Shown here in pieces: positions 28,878 to 36,977 of a DNA stretch of 64,000 nucleotides. Origin of the DNA: Persebacter sp965221835 (GTDB taxonomy: Bacteria > Pseudomonadota > Gammaproteobacteria > Tethybacterales > Persebacteraceae); assembly GCA_965221835.1 (NCBI GenBank), contig OZ244916.1:1736001-1800000 (forward strand). Reading direction: 5' to 3'. The notes under the pieces are model-generated. The model saw only the letters and a program-made list of their open reading frames with translations, did not search any database and was not told where the DNA came from. The translations under genes were made by a program, and so were the position numbers. Each line of letters opens with the position of its first letter. Positions within the stretch are counted from its first letter, which is position 1.

Positions 28878-29963
28878 TTATTCGTCGCCAAAAAAAGCGC
28901 GCGCTTTGTCCAGCCATGAACGCTCTTGCGGCGAATGGCGTTCGTGTTTTTTTCTTAAACTTTCGTCAAGTTTTCGCAAAAGATTTTTTTGTTCTTCGTC
29001 CAAATTGACGGGCGTTTCCACGGCGATGTGGCAGAGCATATCGCCGGGCGCACCGCCGCGAACATTGGGTGCGCCGCGACCGCGCAAACGCAATATCGCG
29101 CCGCTTTGCGTTTCCGGCGGGATGGTGATTTTTACTTTGCCGCCGGCGGCAAGCGGCGATTCGACCCGTCCGCCCAACGCTGCAACGACGACCGACACCG
29201 GAATGGAAATATGCAGATTGTCGCCGTCCCGCTCAAACAGCGGATGAGGCGCGACCTGCACGCGAAGATGAAACTGATCTATGATGCCGGGAATGTTGAG
29301 ACGGATGGATTCGCCGTCTTGAATACCGGCGGGAATTTGCACCGACACGGTGCGCGCGATTCGCCGCGCGCCTTCTCCGTCGCAATCGGGGCATGGCGTT
29401 TGATAGATTTGCCCGCGTCCGCGGCATTTTTCGCAAGTTTGCTGCATCGCAAAAAAACCGCGATTGACGCGGATTTGTCCGCTACCGCGACATGCGCTGC
29501 AAGTTTCCATTTTTTGCCCGGCTTCGCCGCCGGATCCGCCGCAAGAATCGCATACCGAAGGTTCGTTGATGCGCAACTCTTTTTTGCATCCGGCAACAGA
29601 TTCTTCAAAACTGAGTTGAATGGAAAGTATGCGCCGCCGTCCGCCTCCCCGCGCGCCGCCGCCCGAAAAAAAATCGCTGAATAAATCGTCAAAAACGCCC
29701 GAAAAATCGGGCGGCGCGCTGCCGTTGCCGCGTCCGCCTTCAAAAGCGGCGTGTCCGAAACGGTCGTAGGCGGATTTTTTTTGCGGATCGGAAAGTACGG
29801 CGTACGCTTCCTGCACGGGTTTGAATTTTTCCGCCGCCTTTTCGGGATTGTCCGGATTTTTGTCGGGATGGTGTTTTTGCGCGAGACGGCGATACGCCGT
29901 TTTGATCGCGGCGGCGTCCGCATCGCGCGGCACGCCGAGCGTTTGATAATAGTCGGCTTTCAC
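28878..29963 (-). CDS. dnaJ: chaperone DnaJ
   Basis: A 361-residue type I Hsp40. The J-domain carries HHPDKNPDN with the HPD motif, then a Gly/Phe region (about 75-105), four CxxCxGxG-type zinc motifs (CDSCGG, CSACRG, CEKCRG, CPDCDG) and the C-terminal substrate-binding domains. It stimulates DnaK ATPase. It is the third gene of grpE-dnaK-dnaJ, 18 bp after dnaK. Confidence 0.97.
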   Translation of the reverse strand: MKADYYQTLGVPRDADAAAIKTAYRRLAQKHHPDKNPDNPEKAAEKFKPVQEAYAVLSDPQKKSAYDRFGHAAFEGGRGNGSAPPDFSGVFDDLFSDFFSGGGARGGGRRRILSIQLSFEESVAGCKKELRINEPSVCDSCGGSGGEAGQKMETCSACRGSGQIRVNRGFFAMQQTCEKCRGRGQIYQTPCPDCDGEGARRIARTVSVQIPAGIQDGESIRLNIPGIIDQFHLRVQVAPHPLFERDGDNLHISIPVSVVVAALGGRVESPLAAGGKVKITIPPETQSGAILRLRGRGAPNVRGGAPGDMLCHIAVETPVNLDEEQKNLLRKLDESLRKKHERHSPQERSWLDKARAFFGDE

Positions 29964-29981
29964 CGGTGCGGCGCGGCGCGA

Positions 29982-31886
29982 TTATTTTTTGCTGTCGTCA
30001 TCCTTGATCTCTTGAAATTCGGCGTCCACAACTTCTTCGGCGTTTGTCGTGTCAGTAGCGGAATCGTCGCCGGATTGTGCGTTGCGTTGCATAAGTGCGG
30101 CGGCGGCGAGTGAGACGGCTTGCGTTTTTTCGCGGATGTCGTCTGCGTCATCGTTTTCGCGCGATTCTTCGGCGTCTTTGACGGCTTGTTCAATTTTTTC
30201 TTTTTCGCCGCTGTCAATGTCGCCGCCTTTTTCTTCCAGCGCGCGTTTGGCGGAATGCAAAACCGCATCGCAATGATTGCGTGCCTGCGCGAGATCGGCG
30301 GTTTTTTTGTCGGCTTCGGCGTGTTCTTCGGCGTCGCGGATCATCTTTTTAATTTCGTCTTCGGACAAACCGGAAGACGATTTAATGGTGATGGTGTTTT
30401 CGCGTCCGGTTTTTTTGTCGCGCGCGGCGACATGCACGATGCCGTTGGCGTCAATGTCAAAAGTAACTTCAATTTGCGGACCGCCGCGCGGGGCGGGCGG
30501 AATATCTTCCAAATTGAATTGCCCCAGCGATTTGTTGCCTTCGGCGACTCCGCGTTCGCCTTGCAGTACATGAATGGTTACCGCCGGCTGATTGTCGGCG
30601 GCGGTGGAAAATACTTGCGAAGTTTTTGTCGGGATGGTGGTATTTTTTTCAATCAGGCGAGTCATAACGCCGCCTTCGGTTTCTATTCCCAGCGACAACG
30701 GCGTGACATCCAAAAGCAAAAGATCTTTGACTTCGCCCCGCATGACCGCACCTTGCAATGCGGCACCCATCGCCACGGCTTCGTCGGGATTGACATTGCG
30801 TTTCGGTTTGACGCCGAAAATTTCTTCTACTTTTTTCTGCACTGCGGGCATGCGTGTCATGCCGCCGACGAGAATGACATCGTCCACGGTTTTGGCGGAA
30901 AGTTTTGCGTCTTTCAGTGCGGTTTTGCACGGTTTGACGGTTTTATTGACGAGCGATTCTACGAGCGATTCTAACGCCGCTTGCGTTATCGTTTTGACGA
31001 GATGTTTCGGACCGGAAGCGTCTGCGGTGATGTACGGCAGATTGATTTCGGTTTGCGTCGCCGAGGACAATTCAATTTTCGCCTTTTCGGCGGCATCTTT
31101 CAGCCGCTGCAAGGCGAGAATATCGTTTTGCAAATCCACGCCTTGTTCCTTCTTAAAATCTTCAATCAGGCGGGCGATGAGTGCCTGGTCAAAATCTTCG
31201 CCGCCCAAAAAAGTGTCGCCGTTGGTGGCGAGAACTTCAAATTGTTTTTCGCCGTCCACATCGGCGATTTCAATAATGGAAATGTCAAAAGTGCCGCCGC
31301 CGAGATCAAAAACCGCGACGGTACGATTTTCGGCGGATTGGTCAATGCCGAAAGCGAGGGCGGCGGCGGTCGGTTCGTTGATGATGCGATGCACCGACAA
31401 ACCGGCGATGCGCCCGGCATCTTTTGTCGCCTGCCGCTGCGAATCGTTGAAGTATGCGGGGACGGTGATGACGGCATCGGTCACCGTTTCGCCGAGATAT
31501 TCTTCGGCAGTTTTTTTCATTTTTTGGAGAATTTTCGCGGAAATTTCTTGCGGCGAATATTGTTCGCCTTTTACTTCTACCCGCGCGTCGCCGTTTTTTC
31601 CTTTGACGATGGAATAGGGCGCGAGTTTTTTCTCTTTTTTGGTTTCGGCATCTTCAAAGCGGCGACCGATGAGTCGTTTTACCGCAAAAAGCGTATTTTT
31701 GGGATTGGTAACCGCCTGCCGTTTGGCGGCGGCACCGACAAGCGTTTTGCCGTCTTCGGAAAACGCGACAACGGACGGCGTGGTACGCGCACCTTCGGCG
31801 TTTTCAATAACGCGCGGTTCGTTGTTTTCTACGACGGATACGCACGAATTTGTCGTGCCGAGGTCAATGCCGATAATTTTTCCCAT
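29982..31886 (-). CDS. dnaK: chaperone DnaK (Hsp70)
   Basis: A 634-residue Hsp70. The N-terminus GKIIGIDLGTTNSCVSV, the phosphate loop DLGGGTFDISI and the linker DLLLLDVTPLSLGIET are all present, followed by the substrate-binding domain and an acidic Glu/Asp/Lys tail. AAGGAGC lies 7 bases before the ATG. The genes before and after are grpE and dnaJ. Confidence 0.98.
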   Translation of the reverse strand: MGKIIGIDLGTTNSCVSVVENNEPRVIENAEGARTTPSVVAFSEDGKTLVGAAAKRQAVTNPKNTLFAVKRLIGRRFEDAETKKEKKLAPYSIVKGKNGDARVEVKGEQYSPQEISAKILQKMKKTAEEYLGETVTDAVITVPAYFNDSQRQATKDAGRIAGLSVHRIINEPTAAALAFGIDQSAENRTVAVFDLGGGTFDISIIEIADVDGEKQFEVLATNGDTFLGGEDFDQALIARLIEDFKKEQGVDLQNDILALQRLKDAAEKAKIELSSATQTEINLPYITADASGPKHLVKTITQAALESLVESLVNKTVKPCKTALKDAKLSAKTVDDVILVGGMTRMPAVQKKVEEIFGVKPKRNVNPDEAVAMGAALQGAVMRGEVKDLLLLDVTPLSLGIETEGGVMTRLIEKNTTIPTKTSQVFSTAADNQPAVTIHVLQGERGVAEGNKSLGQFNLEDIPPAPRGGPQIEVTFDIDANGIVHVAARDKKTGRENTITIKSSSGLSEDEIKKMIRDAEEHAEADKKTADLAQARNHCDAVLHSAKRALEEKGGDIDSGEKEKIEQAVKDAEESRENDDADDIREKTQAVSLAAAALMQRNAQSGDDSATDTTNAEEVVDAEFQEIKDDDSKK

Positions 31887-31916
31887 GAGTTTTGCTCCTT
31901 ATTAAATAATAAAATT

Positions 31917-32600
31917 TTAAGAATTGTTGCCCGCCGCATCTGCAGCATTTGCGTCCGTTGGCGGTTTTCCGAGTTGGACAATTGCCGGACGCACCAGCCG
32001 CCCGTTCAGCGTATAACCGCTTTGCATAACGATGGAAACGGTGCGGGCATTTTCTTCGCCCGGCGCAAATCCCGCCGCCTGATGCAAATTGGTATCAAAC
32101 ATTGCGCCGGGGTCGGGGCGCACCGGCAAAATGCCGTTGGCTTCCATCAGGGCGAATAGTTTTCGCAAAGTCAATGATACGCCTTCGCGCGCCTTCGTTT
32201 CTTCGGGCGCCGTCTCAAATCCGGCGAGTGCCATTTCCAAACAATCGCATACTTCGCAAATGCCGGGGGCGAAACGGGAGAGGGCGAAATCGTGCGCTTT
32301 GCGAATTTCGGACAAGGTGCGTTTGGCAATATTTTCTTTTTCGGCAACCTCCCGCAAATACATTTCACGCAAAGTGTCGGCATCGTATTTCGCCAGCGGA
32401 TCGTTGTCGTCCGCCCCGTTGTCGGGAATCGCCGCTGTTTCCGCCGTTTCCGCCGCCGGATTTTCCGCCGCTGTTTCCGCCGCCGGATTTTCTGCCGGAT
32501 TTTCCGCTGCTGTTTCCGCCGCCGTTTCCGGTGTGGCGGATTTATCCGTTTGCGGTTTTTCGGCGGATTTTCCGCTGCCTTTTTTATTTGCTTTGCTCAC
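31917..32600 (-). CDS. grpE: nucleotide exchange factor GrpE with a repetitive N-terminal extension
   Basis: A 227-residue protein with GTG start at 32600 after CGGAG. Residues about 20-60 are a low-complexity run of ETAAENPA-like repeats, encoded by repeated GTTTCCGCCGCCGGATTTT units on the complementary strand (about 32435-32535). The conserved GrpE part follows: a long dimerising helix and the C-terminal head with NGILPVRPDPGAMFDTNLHQA and SGYTLNGRLVRPAIVQLGK. Typical GrpE is about 190-200 residues, so the repeats account for the extra length. First gene of the heat-shock operon. Confidence 0.94.
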   Translation of the reverse strand: MSKANKKGSGKSAEKPQTDKSATPETAAETAAENPAENPAAETAAENPAAETAETAAIPDNGADDNDPLAKYDADTLREMYLREVAEKENIAKRTLSEIRKAHDFALSRFAPGICEVCDCLEMALAGFETAPEETKAREGVSLTLRKLFALMEANGILPVRPDPGAMFDTNLHQAAGFAPGEENARTVSIVMQSGYTLNGRLVRPAIVQLGKPPTDANAADAAGNNS

Positions 32601-32627
32601 ATTGTTCTCCGTTGGGTAGAAATTAAT

Positions 32628-32656
32628 AAATAGCGGCGCGCGTCTAAAATTTCAAG
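32628..32656 (-). promoter_or_regulatory. RpoH (sigma32)-like promoter of grpE-dnaK-dnaJ
   Basis: On the minus strand CTTGAAA (32656-32650), 13-bp spacer, CCGCTATTT (32636-32628). The -35 matches the heat-shock consensus fully; the -10 resembles CCCCATNT. The leader would be about 25 nt with a good ribosome site before the GTG. Confidence 0.7.
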
Positions 32657-32739
32657 GGCGGTTGCCGATTTTTTCGCATTATTTTTTTCGCGGCGGCGGA
32701 TTCGCCGAAGTTGCGGGCGATTTTTTCGCCGTTATGCCG

Positions 32740-32748
32740 TGCTATAAT
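32740..32748 (+). promoter_or_regulatory. extended -10 promoter of folD
   Basis: TGC directly before TATAAT (32743-32748) makes an extended -10 element, while no good -35 is seen 17 bp upstream. It lies 34 bp before the folD ATG. Confidence 0.55.
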
Positions 32749-32781
32749 AAAAATTTATTTCTCAAAGAAGGAGACGGACGA

Positions 32782-33615
32782 ATGACAGCGGAAATGATTG
32801 ACGGGCGCGCCGTTGCGGACGCGATTTTGGACGATTGTGCGGCGCAAGTCGCAAAAAGCGACATTACGCCCGGTTTGGCGGTCGTTATTGTCGGCGACAA
32901 TCCCGCTTCGCAAGTTTATGTGCGCAACAAAGTCCGCGCCTGCGAACGCGTCAAACTCAATTCGCAAAAAATCGCGTTGCCCGCCGATACGAGTGAAGAC
33001 GCGCTTTTGCAAAAAATCGCACAACTCAACGCCGATTCGGCGGTGCATGGAATTTTGGTGCAACTGCCGCTGCCCGCACATATTGACGCCGAAAAAGTCA
33101 TTCCCGCCATCGCACCGGAAAAAGATGTGGACGGATTTCATCCGATGAATCTCGGCAAACTCGCCGCCGGATTGCCTGCGTTGCGCCCCTGCACGCCGCA
33201 CGGTTGTATGCGTTTGCTGGAAAATTCCGGCATTGCCATTTCCGGCAAACACGCGGTCGTTTTGGGGCGCAGCAATATTGTCGGCAAACCGATGGCGTTG
33301 ATGTTAATTAACGCCGGGGCGACGACGACGGTATGCAATTCCCGCACGCCGAATCTTGCCGCAGTCGCCCGCGAAGCCGATATTGTCATCGCCGCAGTTG
33401 GACGGGCAAAAATGGTCGGCGGCGATATGCTAAAACCGGGCGCCGCGCTGATAGATGTCGGAATCAATCGCGCCGAAGACGGCGGCATTGTCGGCGATGC
33501 CGATTTTGATTCCGCCCGCAAAGTAGCGGGTTACATCACGCCGGTGCCGGGCGGAGTCGGTCCGATGACAATCGCAATGTTAGTTGCAAACACGCTGCAA
33601 GCGGCGTTTTCGTAA
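32782..33615 (+). CDS. folD: methylenetetrahydrofolate dehydrogenase/cyclohydrolase
   Basis: A 277-residue bifunctional enzyme that interconverts 5,10-methylene-, methenyl- and 10-formyl-tetrahydrofolate. Visible motifs are YVRNKVRACERV around the catalytic Lys, DGFHPMNLGKLAAG, the NADP-binding GRSNIVGKP, and the C-terminal PVPGGVGPMTIAMLVANT. AAGGAGACGG precedes the ATG at 32782, which decides this start over the longer frame. Confidence 0.96.
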   Translation: MTAEMIDGRAVADAILDDCAAQVAKSDITPGLAVVIVGDNPASQVYVRNKVRACERVKLNSQKIALPADTSEDALLQKIAQLNADSAVHGILVQLPLPAHIDAEKVIPAIAPEKDVDGFHPMNLGKLAAGLPALRPCTPHGCMRLLENSGIAISGKHAVVLGRSNIVGKPMALMLINAGATTTVCNSRTPNLAAVAREADIVIAAVGRAKMVGGDMLKPGAALIDVGINRAEDGGIVGDADFDSARKVAGYITPVPGGVGPMTIAMLVANTLQAAFS

Positions 33616-33652
33616 ACTCGCGTTTTCTTTCAAAAAAAGCAAATTTCAGAAA

Positions 33653-33805
33653 ATGAAAACAATTTTTTTGCCGCCTTTCACCGCCGTTTTGTTGGCAGTT
33701 TCTGGCGTTGCGGTTGCCGATTTTAAAAGATTGCGCGTTTTTTTCGGTGAACGGAATGGAGGAGAATTGCAGAAAAACCGCGAAAGTCGCGCGCGGTATT
33801 TATAA
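33653..33805 (+). CDS. possible small exported peptide, 50 residues
   Basis: A short frame with a convincing signal peptide: Met-Lys start, hydrophobic core PPFTAVLLAVSGVAVA, cleavage after AVA, then a basic polar tail of about 28 residues. No clear ribosome-binding site precedes it and no family is recognised. It is the only gene-like object in the 301-bp gap between folD and the ABC transporter; the rest of this gap is AT-rich with no clear promoter. Confidence 0.4.
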   Translation: MKTIFLPPFTAVLLAVSGVAVADFKRLRVFFGERNGGELQKNRESRARYL

Positions 33806-33916
33806 AGACGAATTCGGAATTTTCTTTCTTTGTAAAACATCTTTTATTTTTGCAAATTATCCGAAAAGGCGAAAAAATGTTTTAATTATTCGGCGGAAAT
33901 TCGTTACCGTTTTTAC

Positions 33917-34885
33917 TTGCACTATCGCGGAGAAATAACAATAGAATCAATTGCAAAACACGCCGAAAATCGCGCGAATTTTGATTCCCGTCCGCTGACG
34001 GTGACGGGGGTTTGCAAAAAATTCGGCGAGGCGGCGGCGCTTTCCGGCGTTTCGTTTGCCGTTTCCGCCGGGGAATGTGTCGGCGTTCTCGGTCCGAACG
34101 GCGCGGGAAAATCTACTTTGCTGAACATTTGCCTCGGCGTTTTGCGGCAGGATTCCGGTGCGGTGCATTTGCTGGGTTTTGACATGCCCGAAAAGGCGTT
34201 GGCGGCGCGCGCCCGAATCGGCGTGGTGCCGCAAAAAGATATGCTGGATCCCGATTTTACATGCGCCGAAAATTTGTCGGTGTATGCGAATTATTTCGGC
34301 GTTGTCGCGCCGCCCGCACGGATTGCGGAGTTGCTGGATTTCGCCGGATTGTCGGCGCGCAACACTTCGCCTATCGCCCATTTGTCCGGCGGAATGCAAA
34401 GACGACTCGCCTTGGCGCGCGCGTTAGTCAACGATCCGGAGTTTATTTTTTTGGACGAACCGACGACCGGATTGGATCCGCAGGCGCGACATCTCATTTG
34501 GGAACGGTTGCGCGATTTGCAAGAACGCGGGCGGACGCTTTTGCTGACAACGCATTTTATGGAAGAAGCCGAACGATTGTGCGACCGCGTTATCGTGATG
34601 GACGGCGGGCGACTCATTGCCGAAGGTGCGCCGTCCGATTTGGTCGCCGCGCATGTGGAACCGGAAGTGGTGGAAGTGCATGGCGCGGGCGGAAAAGAAT
34701 GGCTGGATGCGCACGCCGCCGTTGCCGGACGATGCGAACATTTCGGGCGATTGTCGTATTGTCATTTGCAAGATGCTGCGCCGCTGTTGTCGGCGTTGCG
34801 CGGTTCGCCGTTTCGTTTTGTGCATCGGCGGGCGGGATTGGAAGATGTTTTTTTGCGTCTGACCGGACGCGGATTGCGCGAATGA
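33917..34885 (+). CDS. ABC transporter ATPase, NodI-like
   Basis: An ATPase of about 300 residues. Walker A GPNGAGKST, signature LSGGMQRRLALARALVNDPE, Walker B FIFLDEPTTGLDP and the H-loop TTHFMEEAERLCDR are all intact. The C-terminal 70 residues form the small extension typical of NodI/DrrA-type exporters. The start is uncertain: TTG at 33917 is the only standard codon far enough upstream, with no ribosome site, and the conserved part begins near RPLTVTGVCKKFG. Its stop overlaps the permease start (ATGA). The substrate is unknown; the symbol nodI is avoided since nothing ties it to nodulation. Confidence 0.88.
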   Translation: MHYRGEITIESIAKHAENRANFDSRPLTVTGVCKKFGEAAALSGVSFAVSAGECVGVLGPNGAGKSTLLNICLGVLRQDSGAVHLLGFDMPEKALAARARIGVVPQKDMLDPDFTCAENLSVYANYFGVVAPPARIAELLDFAGLSARNTSPIAHLSGGMQRRLALARALVNDPEFIFLDEPTTGLDPQARHLIWERLRDLQERGRTLLLTTHFMEEAERLCDRVIVMDGGRLIAEGAPSDLVAAHVEPEVVEVHGAGGKEWLDAHAAVAGRCEHFGRLSYCHLQDAAPLLSALRGSPFRFVHRRAGLEDVFLRLTGRGLRE

Positions 34886-35661
34886 ATTTGTATTCGCCGC
34901 CGCAGTTTTCGCGCCGCGCCGGACGGCTGGTAGCGCGCAACTTTCTCGTTTGGCGCAAACTAATGAAATCATCGGTAATTGTACATTTGGTTGAACCGGT
35001 GATTATTTTGTTCGGACTCGGAATTGGTGTCGGGTCGTTGGTCGGCGAAATTAACGGCGTTTCGTATTTGCAATTTTTCGCCGCTGGTATGGCGGGTTTC
35101 GCCGTGATGAACAGCGCGAGTTTTGAGGCGTTATATTCCGCATTTACGCGAATGCATGTACAAAAAACATGGAGTGCGATTTTGCATGCGCCGATGACTT
35201 TGGACGACATTGTCGTCGGCGAATGGTTGTGGGCTGCCGCAAAAGGTGCGTTGGCGGGCGCGGCAATGCTGGCGGTAATTTCCGCGGCGGGGTTGGCGCA
35301 ATATCCGGCGGCGTTGTGGGTGTTGCCGGCGGCGGCGGCGGGAGGGCTGGCGTTCGCCGGAATCGCGTTGGTGTTTAATGCGTTGGCGCGTGGATACGAA
35401 TTTTTTGCGTTTTATTTTTCGCTTTTTCTTACGCCGATGATGATGTTGTCGGGCGCGTTTTTTCCGGTGGAAACTCTGCCGACGGTTTTGCAATATCTGT
35501 CTGCCGCGATGCCGCTGCGACATTTTGTAGACATTTTACGTCCGTTGCTGGCGGGGGAGATTCCGCCGTCGCTGGCGCTTAATTTAGGCGCGCTGATTTT
35601 ATACGGTGCGGGCGGATTGTGGCTGGCGGTTTTGCTTACCCGCCGCCGTTATTGGATATAG
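34882..35661 (+). CDS. ABC-2 type permease, NodJ-like
   Basis: A 259-residue membrane protein with six helices. The pattern LYSAFTRMHVQKTWSAILHAPM and MMMLSGAFFPVETLP is characteristic of NodJ/DrrB-type ABC-2 permeases. It pairs with the ATPase just upstream, with a 4-bp overlap. The frame upstream of 34882 lies inside the ATPase gene and has no similarity. Likely exports a lipid-linked or hydrophobic compound; no substrate clue is near. Confidence 0.88.
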   Translation: MNLYSPPQFSRRAGRLVARNFLVWRKLMKSSVIVHLVEPVIILFGLGIGVGSLVGEINGVSYLQFFAAGMAGFAVMNSASFEALYSAFTRMHVQKTWSAILHAPMTLDDIVVGEWLWAAAKGALAGAAMLAVISAAGLAQYPAALWVLPAAAAGGLAFAGIALVFNALARGYEFFAFYFSLFLTPMMMLSGAFFPVETLPTVLQYLSAAMPLRHFVDILRPLLAGEIPPSLALNLGALILYGAGGLWLAVLLTRRRYWI

Positions 35662-35709
35662 TTTTTTTTTGCAAAAAAAGCAAAAAAGCAGAAAAGGAGA
35701 AAATTTGCA

Positions 35710-36117
35710 ATGTTGACAATTAAGGCAATTCATATTATTTCGGTTATTTTTTGGTCGGCGGGACTTTTGTATCTGCCGCGCCTTTTCGTCTATCACGCCG
35801 AATGCGAAGACGATGTCGGACGGCGGCGGTTTTGCGTTATGGAAAAACGTTTGTATTGGCTGATTATGACTCCGGCGATGTGCGCCGCGCTGATTTTTGG
35901 CGTTATGTTGTTGCAGTATTATCCCGGCAAATGGGCAATTTGGAAGATTTTGACGGCATTTCTGATTGTCGTATTTCACGGCTATTGCGGTTTTTGTGCG
36001 CACCGTTTTGCGCGCGACAAAACGCCGCACGGCGGGAGATTTTTTCGTTTGTTTAACGAAGTGCCGGCGTTGCTGATTGTCGTTGCGGTTTTGCTGGCGG
36101 TACTGAAACCGTATTGA
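35710..36117 (+). CDS. hemJ: protoporphyrinogen IX oxidase HemJ
   Basis: A 135-residue protein with four membrane helices and the pattern KAIHIISVIFWSAGLLYLPRLFVYHAE at its N-terminus, including the conserved His and the Arg-Leu-Phe-Val-Tyr-His segment. HemJ oxidises protoporphyrinogen IX to protoporphyrin IX in haem synthesis. The second half carries KWAIWKILTAFLIVVFHGY and NEVPALLIVVAVLLAVLKP. AAGGAG lies upstream of the ATG at 35710. Confidence 0.9.
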   Translation: MLTIKAIHIISVIFWSAGLLYLPRLFVYHAECEDDVGRRRFCVMEKRLYWLIMTPAMCAALIFGVMLLQYYPGKWAIWKILTAFLIVVFHGYCGFCAHRFARDKTPHGGRFFRLFNEVPALLIVVAVLLAVLKPY

Positions 36118-36157
36118 TTGCATTGTTCGCGATGACGGTTTTATATTGCGAATTTAG

Positions 36158-36163
36158 TATAAT
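36158..36163 (+). promoter_or_regulatory. candidate -10 box for the following membrane protein gene
   Basis: A perfect TATAAT lies 20 bp before the ATG at 36183, in an AT-rich pocket just after hemJ. No good -35 box stands at the right distance. Confidence 0.35.
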
Positions 36164-36182
36164 ACATATTTTTTTTGTCGCG

Positions 36183-36974
36183 ATGATACGGATTTTATAC
36201 GAGACATTCAAAAACGCCATAACGGGCGCGGTTTATTCGTTGCATTATGCGGCGCCGTTTATCGCGACGGTTTCTGTTTTGTCTGCGTTGCATTTGTACG
36301 GGACGGTGGTATTGTCTTGGGGTGCGATATTGTCGGCGGCGGCGGTGTTGATGATTGTCGGCACGCCGTTTGTCATTATGGTGTTGCATATTATGTTGCG
36401 GGGCGAGACGCCGCCGCTTTTGCATGCGGTGCGTTGGGGGCGGCGGGAGTTGGATTTTCTCGTATTTACGGCGTCGACTTTTATTTTCGGCGGCGTTATT
36501 GTCATATTTGTCGCTCATCTCGGCGTTATGATGCACGACTATGCGGAGTTTTTGGTAGCGGACGAAAAGCCGCACGAAAAATACGGTTATGGCGAAGGCG
36601 TGACGCTTGTTGCGTTGTCGTTTTCGCGTGGTGCGGCGGCGTTGTTTTTTCTCGTTGCCGTGTTTTTATGGAGTCATTTTACGCGCACGGCAATCCGCAT
36701 TCCCGCTTATGTGGACGGCTACGATTTGAGCACCGCCGAGGCGCGGAGTTTGACGCAACACAGCGTTTTGCGAATTTTGGCGGCGTCTTTGTTCATCAAC
36801 ATCGGCGGCGTTACGGCGGCGACATTTTTGCCGTGGCAAAGTTTTGAGTTGTGGTCGCGCGCGTTGCTGGCGGGATTTGCGGTGTGGGGTTTTTTGCATA
36901 CCAATCTCGCGTTATACACGGTGCTGTATCACGAATATACCGAAGGATATCACATGCGCAATTCGCGCATTTAA
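36183..36974 (+). CDS. unknown integral membrane protein
   Basis: A 263-residue protein with about six membrane helices in pairs, a hydrophilic loop around residues 125-145 (VADEKPHEKYGYGEG) and another after helix four. No family is recognised. The frame is open from a TTG at 36114 that overlaps the hemJ stop; the ATG at 36183 is preferred since a TATAAT lies between the two, but the longer start would add 23 mainly hydrophobic residues. The C-terminus is convergent with tldD, 3 bp apart. Confidence 0.7.
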   Translation: MIRILYETFKNAITGAVYSLHYAAPFIATVSVLSALHLYGTVVLSWGAILSAAAVLMIVGTPFVIMVLHIMLRGETPPLLHAVRWGRRELDFLVFTASTFIFGGVIVIFVAHLGVMMHDYAEFLVADEKPHEKYGYGEGVTLVALSFSRGAAALFFLVAVFLWSHFTRTAIRIPAYVDGYDLSTAEARSLTQHSVLRILAASLFINIGGVTAATFLPWQSFELWSRALLAGFAVWGFLHTNLALYTVLYHEYTEGYHMRNSRI

Positions 36975-36977
36975 GGT

